A stretch of DNA of 64,000 nt, taken from contig CBFFRP010000125.1 of the NCBI GenBank assembly GCA_965644295.1, positions 62,001-126,000 on the forward strand. Direction: 5' to 3'. Under the pieces are notes generated by a model. It was not told the DNA's origin, ran no database searches, and saw only the letters and a list, made by a program, of their open reading frames with translations. The position numbers and the translations under genes were made by a program. Shown piece by piece: positions 22,401 through 37,400 of the stretch; the first letter of the stretch is position 1; the number at the start of each line of letters is the position of its first letter. The DNA comes from Paraphysomonas bandaiensis (lineage: Eukaryota; Chrysophyceae).

Positions 22401-25400
22401 CTGTCGACTTGGGAATTTTCAATGGCGAATCATGAGTAGGATAGACCATTGCGTTGCGCGATGTGAAAACGCACGAAGAAGAATCACATGAAGCATGTGT
22501 AAAAATACTAACAACACCAAATTTTCCTAATGGAGCATTGATACTGTTCATGACAGGATCAAATGCTACATGTAATCCACTTCCGTCAATATGTAAGGCA
22601 TTTACCTCTTCTATTTCGTCCGAAAAAAGCAGTCTTGTTGCTGGAATCCACATACTCTCATCACCTGTACTCTCAAGAACAGCACGTGCAGGGGCCTTCG
22701 AACCAATCATTGAACTTAAATCATTCGGCTCAATAGAAATATCTTGCCCTGGCGACAATGTTGCACCAGCGACGAAATCAGAACCGGAATTTTCAGGAAG
22801 CGTGAACCGACGTCGATAAACTTCTTTTAAGAATGTATAAATCACAACTATATCTACCCACCCTTCCGATATGTCACACTGCAACACCAATTTGTCTTGT
22901 CCACGGAGAGATGGAAGTCGTTGTCCAACAAGTTTGCCGCACTGGAAAGTTGCCAACGACAGGGAAGAAGTTCCGTGCGCATCCACTACAACTCCCCATG
23001 AGTTAGAAACCTTCCCAAACAGTTTCGACTTTGACTTTTGAAAAGTTGAGGACGCCATTCCAAAAGAAAACCCAGCAGTAGTGGGTAATGTAGACAGAGT
23101 GATCGCGAGTTGCCATTTCACTGTATCAACATTGCACAAACATGCAGGATTGCTCGTTCCTAATGACGATAGTCGTCGTGCAACTGTGTCCATTTCATAA
23201 AACTCCAGGCCTCGACTAGATATTTCTGGATTCCAAGTTCGCACATCAAGTGGGAAATAAGGATTAACATCGGCACTGGGCAGTAGTTTACAAAAAATGT
23301 TACCATCAATAGACTTCACTCCTACAGTGTTAACAATATACCCAATGGGCACAATATAATTCGAAGCTTCCGCAGTGCCGTTGTCGCTGACAGTATAAAC
23401 TATTTCAGTCTGAACAAGTCTAAAAGTATAATCGATATCAGCTTCATTAAGCAAATCTTCTTCGCCAAAATGACGAGATTGCACTACATTTTCCGACTTG
23501 AAACACATTTTATCAAACCCGACCAAAGGACTTCTCGCTGGACGTACAGCGAAGCGAAAGCAGAAGTCTCGTCCAGGCTCAAAATGATAATAATAGTAAA
23601 AAGACTTGGCAGGAATAAATAGGGGTTCATTTTTTCCTGTACCAGGCCAGTTACCGTCATCCCCTCGACCGGTGTACATTGCTTGTCCCCAAATATCACT
23701 GCGGCTATTATCCCTATAAAAAGTAATGTAAGATCCTCGACTTAACCTTGTCCCTTCCTCAAATACAACTTCTAACCCATCACACTCGATGCCCTCATCA
23801 TAAGCAACTTCTTCAAAAATATCACCACAAGAATTTTCAGCAACATGAAGGCTTTCATATACTCTCACATTCTCTCGATCTGAAAGAGACAATGAATCTT
23901 TGTATAAGGTGCTTGGGAACTTTCCTTTATTTGCAGAAAATTCTTCCTTCGACAACCCTTTCGCCATCATTTTCCAGCCCCACTTTGAAAAATGACCAAT
24001 GCTATGAAAATGAGCAATGAATTGATTCGATGGAACAAGCAATTCGTCACGAAACGAAGGAAAGCTCGACCCAATAAATTCCTTGGGGGTAAAAGTTGAA
24101 ATATCTTTTCTTCCACACTCGTCGCAGCGAAATATATTGTGATGAAACAGAGGGATCAGTAAATCTTTGTACTGAGAAGGCTCTGCAATTTCTCCAATAT
24201 AATTTCCATTTCCGTGGGGTTTGAAATCAATCCATTCTATTGATACCACGCGAAGTAGAGTTCCCACAGGAATAATATTGTCATTGCTCTCATTGCAACG
24301 AAAAAGCAGAAATTCCAAGTGTTCAATTTGTTTATCATTCATACTGCCTTTTCTTTTTCCGAGAATGTTTTTAGTTATGGCTTTCAGGCCCGCAGATCCT
24401 GAAACACAAAAATAATAGTCCTGTGAAGTCGATAGAGCAGGCAATAGGCGCACATAATCTACATCGTTGTTTACACTGTAGTCAGATAATTCCGTGTTCG
24501 ATGAAAACCACACCTTTACATGGTTATAATCTTCAATTTCCACCCGGAAAAAGAGATCTTGAGCGATGGGATCATACTTATGAGCGCTTTCGACAACATG
24601 TACACCATCGACAACACCATCCCCAGAGCAAAAAAATTTACGGACATCTTCAGCCAGTAAAGAGAAAAAGTCTTTCTGTATATCAGGTCGCAGTTGAACA
24701 TAATCAATGAACGTGGTAGCAAATTTGAGCCATGGCCGAAGTGTTTTCGCGCGTCCTTTATAGCCAAATGAATTTTCAGAAATTTTCAAAAAGAGTTCAA
24801 ACAGCCACTCAAACTCTTTAACATCGTTGCTGAAGTTGAATACGTATTTAGCATTGTCATCAAGGCACTTTGAAATCACATCAACGATTGCGACCGTAAA
24901 AGGAGACATTGCCTCTTTAAGTAATTCACTTGAGCATTGATCAGAGAGATTTAGTAGCAGTGGCATCACACTTTTGACATGAGTACAGAGGGCTTGTAGG
25001 GTAATGCTTTGTGTGAAGAGTAAATTTCGCCTCTGTAATTCGTTCAAATAATATTTAGTGGGGTACAATGGTAGCATATTGCTAATAATTTGTAATGAAG
25101 ATATAGCATCCCTAAAATTTTCATTAGCAACACACTTCTGAACGTCTTCTATGAGCTTATGCAAGAGTTTCGGGGCAACTGAATCATACATATTTTCCGA
25201 TGAAGCCGCATTAAGTAAATCACGAACGCCATATCGTTTTCCTAAGTGTCCTGCTAAAGTATATGTACAGTTGGAAGACGCAAGTTGCCTTCTATTTTCA
25301 TTGTTGTCCTTGCACCACGATGACAGCAACATACAACACGCTTCAAAAATACTGGCGAAAGAATCCACATGAGCAATCTCACTATGCTCCCACGCTTCTT

Positions 25401-28400
25401 CTTGCTGCAGAACATGTAGCACACTTTCAAGTAAACCCCAATTCGAAGACACTTGTTGTCGACGCCGTTGAGTGCGCAATATTGTCCATGGTAATGCCAA
25501 CTCAAACACATGATTGGAACCGAAGACAAATGACTGCTCAATGGCTGATCCTCTTGCGCATGCAGTAATTTGATACCCAGACCCATTATCACTTTTTTTT
25601 GCCCTGACGACACGATATAAGGCTCCACTGTTCTCTGACTCAGACCTCCAGTCAGGACCAACAGATAAAAACATATTCACTTCCGGTACAACACCTTCAG
25701 TGCGCCCATCAATTGCAAACCGAATCCTATGGATAGTTCGTTCTAGTTTTTGCTTCAATTGGGAGTTCGACATCAAATTTTCATCCAACACAACACTTCG
25801 AACTTCTTTCAAATCTCTCTGCAACAATCTGTAAAATGACTCATCGAAGTCGTCCTCAACAACACTTTGTACGTCAATTGAGGCATTTAATCTCTCCAGT
25901 GAGGTGTGCATCCGCACAAAGCACTTCATTGACGACTCAATCAAAGCAGGCACACCAGATACAGCCATTTGAATAGCAAGCCGACTAGGTGCGTAACCGT
26001 GATCCAGTATATGACTACCATTAAGCACGGACTGAAGTCTTGGAAATTGGACAGCGTATATGTCGTCGGACGATATTTCAACAGCGCAAACGTCAACTGC
26101 AACATCGCTATCGGATACTTCACGACTCACACTTTCGCGATAGTCGCTAAACATAGAGTCATCCCAAATTATCTCCACCTTATTACCATTTACAGCTTTT
26201 ACAAAGCCCTCACGGGCTCTCCTATCCGCTGACGGGTTCGTAAAGTGTAAAGTGCACTTCCTAGTGCACACACGAGTGCCTTCAGTAACAGCATATTCAG
26301 AAAGTGGAACATTGAATGAAATGCACCGAAAAACTTTATCAGGCATAGTCAAAGTCGAATTTTCGCGAAAGCTATATGATATCGCATCTCGGTGTATTGG
26401 TTCTTTAATTTTGCTGCCATCGTTGGAAACAACTTTCCGCACAGCAATCTTCATGCGCTCATATTCGCGCAATTGAATTTTGAGGTCTAAATCTATACAG
26501 AGCTCAAGTATCTCAACTACTTTTGTTCTCAACCGCACAATGCGTGATCTGCTGTGTGATATTCGTTCACTTTTCAATGCTGATCGCAAGCTAAACTTAC
26601 TAGAATACCGGCGTTCAAAAGATTTGGATGAATTTGCAGATCCCACAGACACGTTCGAGATAGATTTTAGCAGTGAATCGCGTAAATACTTGAAATTCGA
26701 AGCATCGTCATAATAGCCAGTTAAAATCATCCCCTTCAATAAATCTAAGAGTGAAAATGCCCTTGACACCTCCGGAGCCATATCATCATCGTAGTGTAAA
26801 ATATCATGAAGTGTATCGATACGCTCATATCCAGCTAAGTCGTCGCACAAAGACAGCCGGCGACCACTTCCAACAAACTCATTCATAAAGAGCAATAATT
26901 TGTCTTTATCAGTCGGGCCCAACGAACGTGCACCATTGTATGCATGTTCGACAGATATAGTTTCGTCACAAGAAATCATATCAATATTACATACATACAT
27001 ATGAAGCATTAAATCACAAAAAACTTGACTGTAATTTTTAATGTTGGCACAATCACTTCGATGAGGCCATAGCATACATGAGTACAACAGATCGAATGGC
27101 AGATACTCAGAAAATAGTTCACAGGCTTCGATATTTTTGTTTACGACAAGCCAATCCCACAGTCGAAACGAACTGTCCAAAAAGTTTCGAACATTAGTTC
27201 TCAACTCATAGCGATAAAATAACTCTAAACTCAACCACACATGCCCTTGTGTTCCTGTTGTTGCCGATATTTCTAAGCTGTCATTGACAAACCTGAACGA
27301 CAATAATCCGTTCCCTTTTGATTCTACATCACGCTCCCTTCTCTTCGCGTGATTTTGCGAAGACGCATTTCTAAAAAATATTTGTTTTATGATAAACATT
27401 TGGTCTTCTTCCCCACTGCATGACCTAAGGACGTGATTTTCTCGAATATAATCCAGTATGAGATTACTACCGTCAGCCACAGGAATAGAGAGCAGAGTCG
27501 TGACAGCGGGAATAAGGCAACAGTTTTTATATTCCAAAGCATTTCGCATAAAAAAATTATGTATGGACTTAGCATCCGACTGTGTCAATGCCCTCAGACT
27601 ACCGAAAATATAACTCCCTAAACTTTTCCAGCAAGAGCCTGCTAGAGACATCAATGAACGAATAACTGAAAAGTTTAATTCCGTGGAGCTATTCAGAAGC
27701 CGCAAACACACATCGACAAACTTGCGGCTAACTGGAGGTAAAAGAGAAGATATTGCATCATTCTTTGCCCAAAGGCTAATTATAGAGCACACTACAAAAA
27801 AAATCCTTTCCCAAATCGACTGATGTTGGAGAACTAACCATTTGATTTCATTGCTATCATTAAGTTTCATCGCAATGCACTCGAGAGTTTCTCTGACAAG
27901 CAAAACTGAGTCCATGAATCTTTCATCAATGGATTTCACATCTGAACGATTAACGTGAGTTTCAGCTTCCTGTACCATCAGTAACATCGCTTCCGAAATA
28001 CGATTCTGCAAAGCTTTAATGATATTGTGGTCATCGCCTTTCGACGAGGTAACAAGCTTGCAAAGAACCATAGCTGCTCCTTGTTGTAGTGCAATATTAT
28101 CACGTTCTTCATCTGTGATAAGATGACGACAAGTGGGAACTTTAGTTGTCGCAGTATCCACTAAAAACTTCAGTCCAGTTTGCACCAGTTGCTTCCGATT
28201 CGAAGGGTTTCGAGCCAAACTAAACAACGCAGCAGCAGCGTAGAACTTGATGAGTCGGTCAGAAGTACCGAGGCACATAATTAGTGGCTCAAAAACACCA
28301 TCTGAAGCCATTTTTTCCAAATTCTCAGAGTCAAAACATAGTTGCTGAATTATCCATGTACAGTGTCGACACGTGTCAATGTCAATTAGTTTCGACGAAT

Positions 28401-31400
28401 TATAAGTCAACTCGCAAACTTTCAACATGCTTTTCCACCATCCATCAGCAACCATGATAGCGGACGCACCTTTGCACTGTACAAACCTCGCCAAGGCAAG
28501 ACAACCCTGCCTTCGAATCGAAGCAGTTGTATTGCTGGCAAGTAAGCACGCCTCGCTAAGCCCAGCGCCTTGTCTATATAAAATATCGGTAGGCGCCGCT
28601 CCATCATTGGTGACAACAACAGTGCTATCCTGATTTATGTCCCTATGCGCGGATTTATTAAGTCTATCGGCATATAATTCAAAAGGCTTAGTGACTGATG
28701 CGATTTGTGCATACGCAATGGCGGCCCAACTCAATACGCTTTCATCTTCACTGTGAAGCATTGATAACAAGTGGTGGAGCCCCCCAGATTTTCGCGAATG
28801 ATTTAACTGAGGTAGCAAATACTGTATGTTACGCATTGTAAAGTCCTCAGAACCTAGAGTCCGAAAGAGTGGTCTAGCATGAAACTTGACTTCAGATTCC
28901 AGCGATGGTGAATCTAAAGAAACCATACCAGGGGACCCTGCGTGGTAACTATACCACACTCTGTCGCCTGGAATAGTTAAACGAGTTTCGGTAACTTTTC
29001 CGCGATGCTCAAAAGCCACATCATAGCCCTTGCAATCTGGACGCTCCTTATAAAAGGTTAGGACCTTTCCACTGTCGATATAGCAATGGGTATCGAAAAT
29101 TATTTCGATCTCGGTAGCCATATAAAAAAATATTCTTTTCATTTCAATATTCTGAGAGCATTGCGGAGAAATAACACTTTCAAACAGAGGATACTCGGCA
29201 ACCAAAGTTACCGAAAATCCTGGAGCGTCGATTGGTGCTTCTTCTGCAACGGCGGCAGGAGAAGCATATACTCTTGACATTGATTCAAACTTAAAATCAA
29301 TTGACAATTTATCCGTGTGATCAAACACAAATGTTCTATTTTTCTTCACAGCATCATCAATATCAGACTGGTGTATTCTGGTATTTGAAGGGTTAATAAT
29401 TATGACATCTTTTATTTCTTGACTGGACTCTTTTTCATGTGTATTAATTCTGCTGCAGACATGAAATGACATAGATATTCCAATAGCATGAGCAAACATT
29501 GCTTCGAAATGCATAGTATTCCCATTATTTGCAATCGCATAGTTCCCATTTGGAAAATTCTCTTCGTCAGTACACTTTACAATCGTGTTAATTAGCACTG
29601 GTTGGTAGTCTTTCATGTTGAAAGATGGCCTATGCCGTGAATAAACAAGACGAAACATCCAGGCAGCAATAAACGATTGAATAATAGAAGTGTCATCTGA
29701 ATCGAATGTTCGGTCGTGCATCCCAGTTATTAAATCAATAAGAGATCGCATATCAGGAATAATACTTTCGATTGCCACCCATGCCGCCGCACTTACCATT
29801 CCTGAAGTGCTGTCATTCGTTGCCCTGATAAGATCAACTATTGGGGGGCCGTTAATAATACGATCCCGGTAGCCCGAAGGACTCATATAAGTTGTACACT
29901 CAGGAGTATACCGAGCCAATTTTCCTACTGCAGATATTGCAGCAACTTTCGTACGTATATCAGTCGCCACAAGAAGTCGAAGCAATGCGGTGAACGAGTC
30001 GTTTTCGTAAGACGAGGTTTCCTCTGATGCAGAATCAGCCAATGGGAAAACATACAGGAGCAAACTGGTCCGCAACAACTGTTCAGATGATCGACCATTG
30101 AGTTCAACGTAAATGTTGTTTGTATGACCGGAGTAAATTTCACCTTGAAATATGCTTTTATCATTGGCTTCTAGCATAAATTTCGAAGTGCTTTCTGAAT
30201 CTTTTACATGGAGAGAAACATCATCATGCAAGGCGGATTTCTTATCCACCAAAACAGACACACCACAAGAATTATGAAACGACAATATATTATCGTATTT
30301 GTCGCGAACTACGCGGATTGAAGTATTGGGCAGCTCCAACTTTTCGGTACAACCAGTAGCACAATTGCGGGGGCCCCATTCCACAATTAAGTCCGAGGAA
30401 CTGACATGTATAATAACTCCACTGTGCCATTTGGAGGTATCCACAAATTTCATCATGTAATCATTGGTCTTAGTCACAATCATTCCAGTTTCATAGGGTC
30501 CCTCGTAATTTGGTAATGATGCAGCAAAGTCGGTACAAGTAATTCTTTCCAAATCACTTGTTGAATACAACATGGGGAAACTGTCACAGTCCTCAAATAT
30601 CACTTCAAAGCAAGAACCTGCTTTCGCCCATTCGTAATCATCACTAGCTATTTCATCCAACGCTATGGCTACCGCTCTACTGCAAATGACATCGTCAGCA
30701 CGAAGAAGCTGTAATAATGATCGCATTTTCCCACGAGCTACGAGCTCTGCACGAAATTTTTTTTCCATTGATAGAAGCCCAAGCAACTTTAACGTTTCGC
30801 TATCCAATGGAACCCTCTCAACGGTAAGAAGCCCCCGAGAGTCAGATTCGACCACCCAACCTCTATATTCATATGGAGATATCACTCGTAACTTTCGATA
30901 TTTATTGTTTGTCATAATACTTCTATCTACGATAATAATTTCCCCTTGGGGAATCGTTGTTTCTGGCTGTCCTTCGCACCCGTCAAGAGGAATCACGGAA
31001 AGTCCATTAGGCTGTATGACTTTATAACGCGAACTGCACATTAAATCGATAAGAGATTCTGCAGACCCAAAACCACTGCTGAATTCCCTCATAACTTTCT
31101 TGTTGCTCAATATCTGGCGCAAAGCTTTACATGCTGAAATCCTACTTCTTTCACTGCCACTTGATGCCAAAACTATGGAAAAATTGTCAGACAAGACGAA
31201 AAAAAGGGCAATAAAAACCTAAGAGTGGATCAACCCCATTGTCTTCCAAAATATCAATGCAGATTTGATCAGTGTCACCCAGCCCATCAGCTTCTCCGAT
31301 AACAGTTGCAGCGTATCCCCAATCCTCAACTCTCTCATCTGATGTAAATTTCCAATACAACCCACTCCCTTCAAAACGAATCGTGGGCCAATAACCAACG

Positions 31401-34400
31401 CCACATCCATGAAATTTCAACTGTCCTTCAGGACCGCATATCGGTATCTTATGATCCTTGTCCACAAAAAACTATAGCAGTATGTAAAAAAATAAATCTC
31501 AATTCTAGTTATGAACACCTCTAAGAAATCTCTATTCAATTGAGTGCTGCATCTCTCGTCAAAGACTATGGTGATTCTGGTAAAATGATCACCAAAAATA
31601 ATTTCACCAGACTCATCTGAAAATACATTACAAACTAACTTGTTAACATCAATGACATACCTGTGTTGGGTGCATAGTAGTGAGGCGATTGAATAAACTT
31701 GGACTCCGTGCAGGTGCGAATATTGTCCAAAGAAAACAAGTTAAAACATTTCACAATCCACAACGACAGATTAGGCAAATTCCTCTTCGGGACACTTAAT
31801 ACATCTGGTCTACTCTGCATAATGGCGACAAACCTTTGAGCAATTTCGACAAATGTATAAGGATCATTAGCCATCGTCTGTAGAATAAAATTACACGCAA
31901 CGTCAAACACACTACTTTATTATCATACCCAAACGGCAAGGGGGAGCTTTTCCCAGGACTGTGGATATTCCGGAATTGGAGAAAAAGGTTGAACCGGGTG
32001 CTTGAAAAACAACATCTCTTCATTACTCACTATTACAAGATCACTGTGTTCTTTCACAAAACTACCCCGAAGAAATTCAGAATCGATAATCTCAGCAGGA
32101 ATATGAAGATTCGCGATGCATGTCTCCGCCCAAAAAAATGCTGGGCCCAGATCTAATCCATCGGACGAAGTTGGCATCAACGCAAGTAAGCGAAACATAA
32201 CATCTAAATGAACCATCACTAATCGACCAACATTTGTGGCAGAAATAGTGGCCAAAGTTTCCAAGTGAGAGACAAATTCCTCGTCTGGAGGCTTCAGATC
32301 ACCATACGCTTCAATTTCATCCATAATGCGCTCCACTATCCTGGCAACACCGTCCACTTTTAGTACAGATTTCAACAGACTCCCACCATTTTCATGAACT
32401 TGAGCAACGGAAAAGAGTATGTTCAAGGTCATATTCTGCATGACTTTGTCAGTACTGTCAGCGTAGCGCCGCAATGAGTCAAAGATGTCGCTCACTTTCA
32501 TCAGACTGCTTCCAACAACAGATAACGCCTTGAGATGAAATGGTCTGCGTATCAAAAACTGTTGAATGTCCTCACTGGAAACAATCTCTTTAGACCAAAT
32601 TAAGTCGGCAATCCAATAATGCGAGTCTGGGTATTTCGATGCACCAAAAGTGCAAGGCATAACTCCTATACCAACTGGGCTGCTGTTACTCACAATTATA
32701 TCATCCACTGAAACAGCTTTGTCATGAACTCCGTTGATGACATAAGTCACAGTGTTTCTTGGAACATCAACCGTAACGACACAATGCGTCCATCGTTTCG
32801 CCATCAAGCATGCGTTGGAACATATTTTTTTTACTATAATTTCGCCGTTGCTCTTTTTAATTGGAACATCGATGCATAATCGCATCGACGGTTGCAGTGC
32901 ACAAAAAAATCCAGATTCCCCATTAATGGGCAGGAATTCATTTTTACCGTAATTCACATGTGACCATTCTTTTGTGTTCATGTTGTAATACTTCAGACTA
33001 TATGCTAATGATCCATCCATGGTACCATCAGCAAATATTTTGTCCACTGCTGTACATGCTGCTGCATAACCTACAGGAATTGATTGAAATGGTTTCTGAC
33101 CAAGATTTAATACCACAGTTTGCCCGGCACCAATTGTTATAGCGGGGTAAAAACCGCTGTCCCTATACCATGCATTACAATATTATTTCACATAAATTAG
33201 TACCTTACCAACTTGGGCCGTATCTGCCTTCTTTCATTCCTTCGTCGGGATCTGGTCGGTTTCCATGAGCTATCTCAGTAAAAGCCGTGCCCAGAGGAGA
33301 ACCATTCAGTGTAAAAGACATAACTCCACTTTCGAAGTCCAGCAAGGCACCAACAACATCGCTGGCCTTGATCGGGGTTGTCAAGTTTCCATAAGGTTGC
33401 GATCCGTCACCACAAAACAACGAGAACTTCTTCTGGCATCTGCAACTCAGGAGTGAACACAGCTAGTATTGCACATACACGCAACTTACTTGGAAGGAAA
33501 GTAAGAATAACTGCAGTCATCACAACCTACAAATATACTAGTTGATTCATCAACTAAAGATATTTCAGGGAATGATTTCGAAGCCCAACCAATCTGCAAT
33601 TACAGAACTCCCCATCAAACTTACTCAACTACAATCAATCGACACTTACCATGCAGTCGCTTCCATCGGATTCAAAAGTGACTTCATAATAAACTTTTCC
33701 ATTTCTCAGTAAATGGTCATTCAAGTATGTCCTGCTATGTCTTTTGGAATGTAATCTTCCCTCGAAAGGGCCTTTGAAGAAGACGGGAAGTCCATCCCGA
33801 TTAATGTAGCCATTCGGCAATGCCCAAAATGAAACACTAAACGACTCCACAACAGGTTCTTGCTCCTTCAGTCTCTTGCGCTGAGATTTCATACGACTCA
33901 TAGCTGCCTGAGAGAGGCCTCTTGAGCTCATGTTTACTCGCTTCAAAGGGGGGGTCGGTGTGCACGGTGTTGTCGGATAAGCATCGCTGTTGGGCTGTAG
34001 ATGATCATATGATGATGAAACATCCAACCACAGAGCTGGCATACAACCAGTCACTTCCAACGATTTATTGTACAAACTCATAGCACGACCATCAGCAATC
34101 ACTGAGTACGCAACATCGGAAATATCGCATCGAGCTTTTTCGCACAATTTCTGAAGTAAAGTCAGCGCACCTCTCGCTTCGTCTTCACTTTCATTTATCA
34201 TGGAAAACAAACGATTCATACAAGAGTCGTCTGATGATATCGTCCCATAAAAGTCATCAAACGCTTGAGGAATGTCTAAAAAGTCTGTTATTCCGTTTTC
34301 AGTATCGAGAAGTGTATCCAATGAGTGCACAACTTGCAAAGCAGCCTGTTTTAATATTCCAGTCGTCATACTTCTTTTCAGTATCGGTATAGCATCGTCA

Positions 34401-37400
34401 ATGAATCTCGCACGCGCATTTTCCTCATGATCTCGAACAGATTCCCGGACAGTCTCAGAATCCAACAGAGACGGAATCAGCTCCAGTACAAGCATGGCTG
34501 AATCAGCGTCATCTGATTGAAGAAAGCACGCCAAAACATCCTCAATTCTACCATTTTCTATTCCCAAATGCGCCCGTAAAAATAACAGTGCAAAGTCCTG
34601 AATTTCTGGGTTGGGATTCGTAAGAAGTCTTATAAAAATAGTTACACATCCATTCTCTTTAATAAATTTGAGAGAAGTTTTACTCGGAGAATTGTTATCA
34701 GTTGAAGATAGAAGCATGTTCAAGGTTGTAATAACTACATCATCTGAGCCTGTTAGTAACAAACTTTCAAACCATTTCAAACCATACTTCTCGACAACAT
34801 CATTTCTTAGCTTAGATGAGCGTGCCACATTGGCCAATACCAAGCCAGCTGCAGAGCATGTTTTGCTTTGAACTAAACTTGTACAAGAGTTAAATAACGC
34901 AGGCGTTGACACCAACTCTCTAACAATATCGTGGGACATAGAGTTTACATTCTTGAAATGCGGTTTTACTTTCATTAAGAAACCCCAATACTTCTTCTTC
35001 ACTTCCTCGGAAGAAAACTTAACATAAACCCTATCCTGGGGAACGGTAACATCGTTCCAGTTTCCGGGGTCTGTATACTTACCACTAAACATTGCCGGCA
35101 TAGGCTTTCGGTGCAACTCACTTTCATACATGACGTACTCTTCGTCCCGCATTTGCTGCGTCAAAAACAGGTGTAAGAGATCGCTGTCACGTTCCGTTTC
35201 ACATCTACTATCAAACGTTATCGATAGTGATTCAGCATGTGGGAATGAAATCGATGCTTCAAGTGTATACTCTTCGCAATAACTACCGTCGACTCGCTCA
35301 GTCTCTAAAACTCTAACAATAGCTTTTCTAGGATCATTGTCACGTGTTAAAATGTATAATAATTCAGCAAAATTTTCACGCAAAGTAGACTGATGCTTTG
35401 ACATTGTAATACTGTCGAGTCCTTCTCGAAAAACACTTCTTCCAATTGTCCGGCACACCCCAACATCATTCATGTCGTGTACAGGCCTCACACCGACTCG
35501 AAATCCCCAATCTTCAGAAGATAGGTCTGTACGAAAGAGTAATATGCATGAGTTAAGATCAAATACAACAGGGCAATCCACATAAGGGAAATTGCTTTCC
35601 TCGCACGACCCAGTAAAACTAATCAGTGAGTAACTCATGCGAGATGTAGTAATGACGTCAAGGAAAGCAGATCCATGTCCTAAACTGGACCTCCTATCAA
35701 ACGCGAGTTCAATGGCAACAGCTCCCGGAAAGTCGACTTGATATATCTTTTTGGCTAGTTTTCCGTATGGGTGCGTACTCTCATATATTTCTCCACAGTC
35801 GCCGATCCATTCAACAAGATCATCAGTAAATGGAGCAACTACAAGTTTAAAACGCCCTTCATTCAAAGCATCAACAGGATGATCGATATCTAGCCACATG
35901 TTGGGTTTGGATAAAATCACTGGGGGGTATCCATCTATTCCGGGAAAATGCCGCCTTCCGGCAGTACAAGAATAAGCACCTACAAGACGATCATCATCTT
36001 CAGAGCTGGCATATCGCTTGTTGGGCAGCCCGCTATACACCTTGACAACATAAGAAGGATCTTCATTGTCACATCCAGTTTCCTCTTCATGAAAGCAAAG
36101 TTGAAGCATTTGAGTGCCACGAAACCTTACCCTTATACGTCCGTCTTTTCCAGGAAAATCAGTTGAAGAAGACAGAATCTTTGCTCCCTCAATAGATGCC
36201 AGTCGATCAAAGATGGAGCGTCTTTGAAATCCACGTATATTGAGGGGATACGCAACGAAACGCCAACCCCATAAGGAGTCTATATCATTGAATTCAGTGA
36301 TAAACAAATAATAAAATTCGTCAGCAGGAATAATTAATGGGTCATTTATATTAGTCGGAAAATTCGCAGGAGAAATACCTCCTGCACCCTGTTGACCACC
36401 ACCATACCTCCATGTACCGTTCACGACCAACTTTGACATCGACGGAATATCATTGATTGAAGGGTGCCTTTCTCCAGAGAAGGTCGGGCCCATTTCTTCG
36501 TTCCCGTGATCATATCGCATAACGTAGTCTTCATATTTGTCGTGAGACTTCAAGAACAACACTGCATCCTGAAAATCTCGACGATTATTGCCCGTTTCCG
36601 GATACATTCGCGTTTCTGACCTGGGATCGAATACAACAGCGATGGCCGAAGCTCCAGGGAAACTAATCTTATTCATCATGGAGAAAGTTTTTTCGCCACG
36701 ATTTAGTTGACATGGATGTGAAGTTTCAATGACAACATGATCCTTACTTGCGGATATCACGTCGTGCAATGGATCTGGGGGTGGATCTACAGGGAAAACG
36801 GAAAATTCGAAACCCCATTGAGGAGTAGCATTCGCAATTGCAATGTTGTACCATAACGATCTGCGACGTGCTTTGGAAATAAAATCCAACTTCCTATCGT
36901 TCAAACATATCAGTAAAGGGTCCACACCGTTTACCCCAGGGATATTGTCAGGATGTCCAATAGAATAAGATACGGGCGTCTTGTTACGGTTTTGTGACAA
37001 GCTAGGATTATCCAAATAAAACACCAAACGAGACCCCTCTGGAAATCGTGTCTTGGGGTTGAAAGCAACGCAACAGTACTCTGTTGGAGCATCCATAATA
37101 ACTTCATGAACTTCATCTATACCTACACGACATGGGTGTATGCTACCTTTGATCTTTGCGCCTTCCATATTCATATACTCGCCGTATTTTGTAAATGAGG
37201 TATCGACGATTCCATATGCAATCAGTCGATAGCCCCAAAACGTAATATCTTCATCGGCAGTAAATTCAATCCACACTCTGTTGTATGGAAAAATCAAGGG
37301 CGATGAAAATCCGGGACATGATTCTGAATACATTCCACTCAATTTATCAGAAATTTGTGCAGCCAACTTGCCCTTTTCGTCCAGTAGTGCCGGGTTTTGG

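Noticed and set aside
19192-31194. Treating the 4000-codon frame as a separate gene from the channel frame
   Set aside because: Short GT-AG introns at both ends join it in phase to its neighbours, and no promoter-sized gap exists between them.
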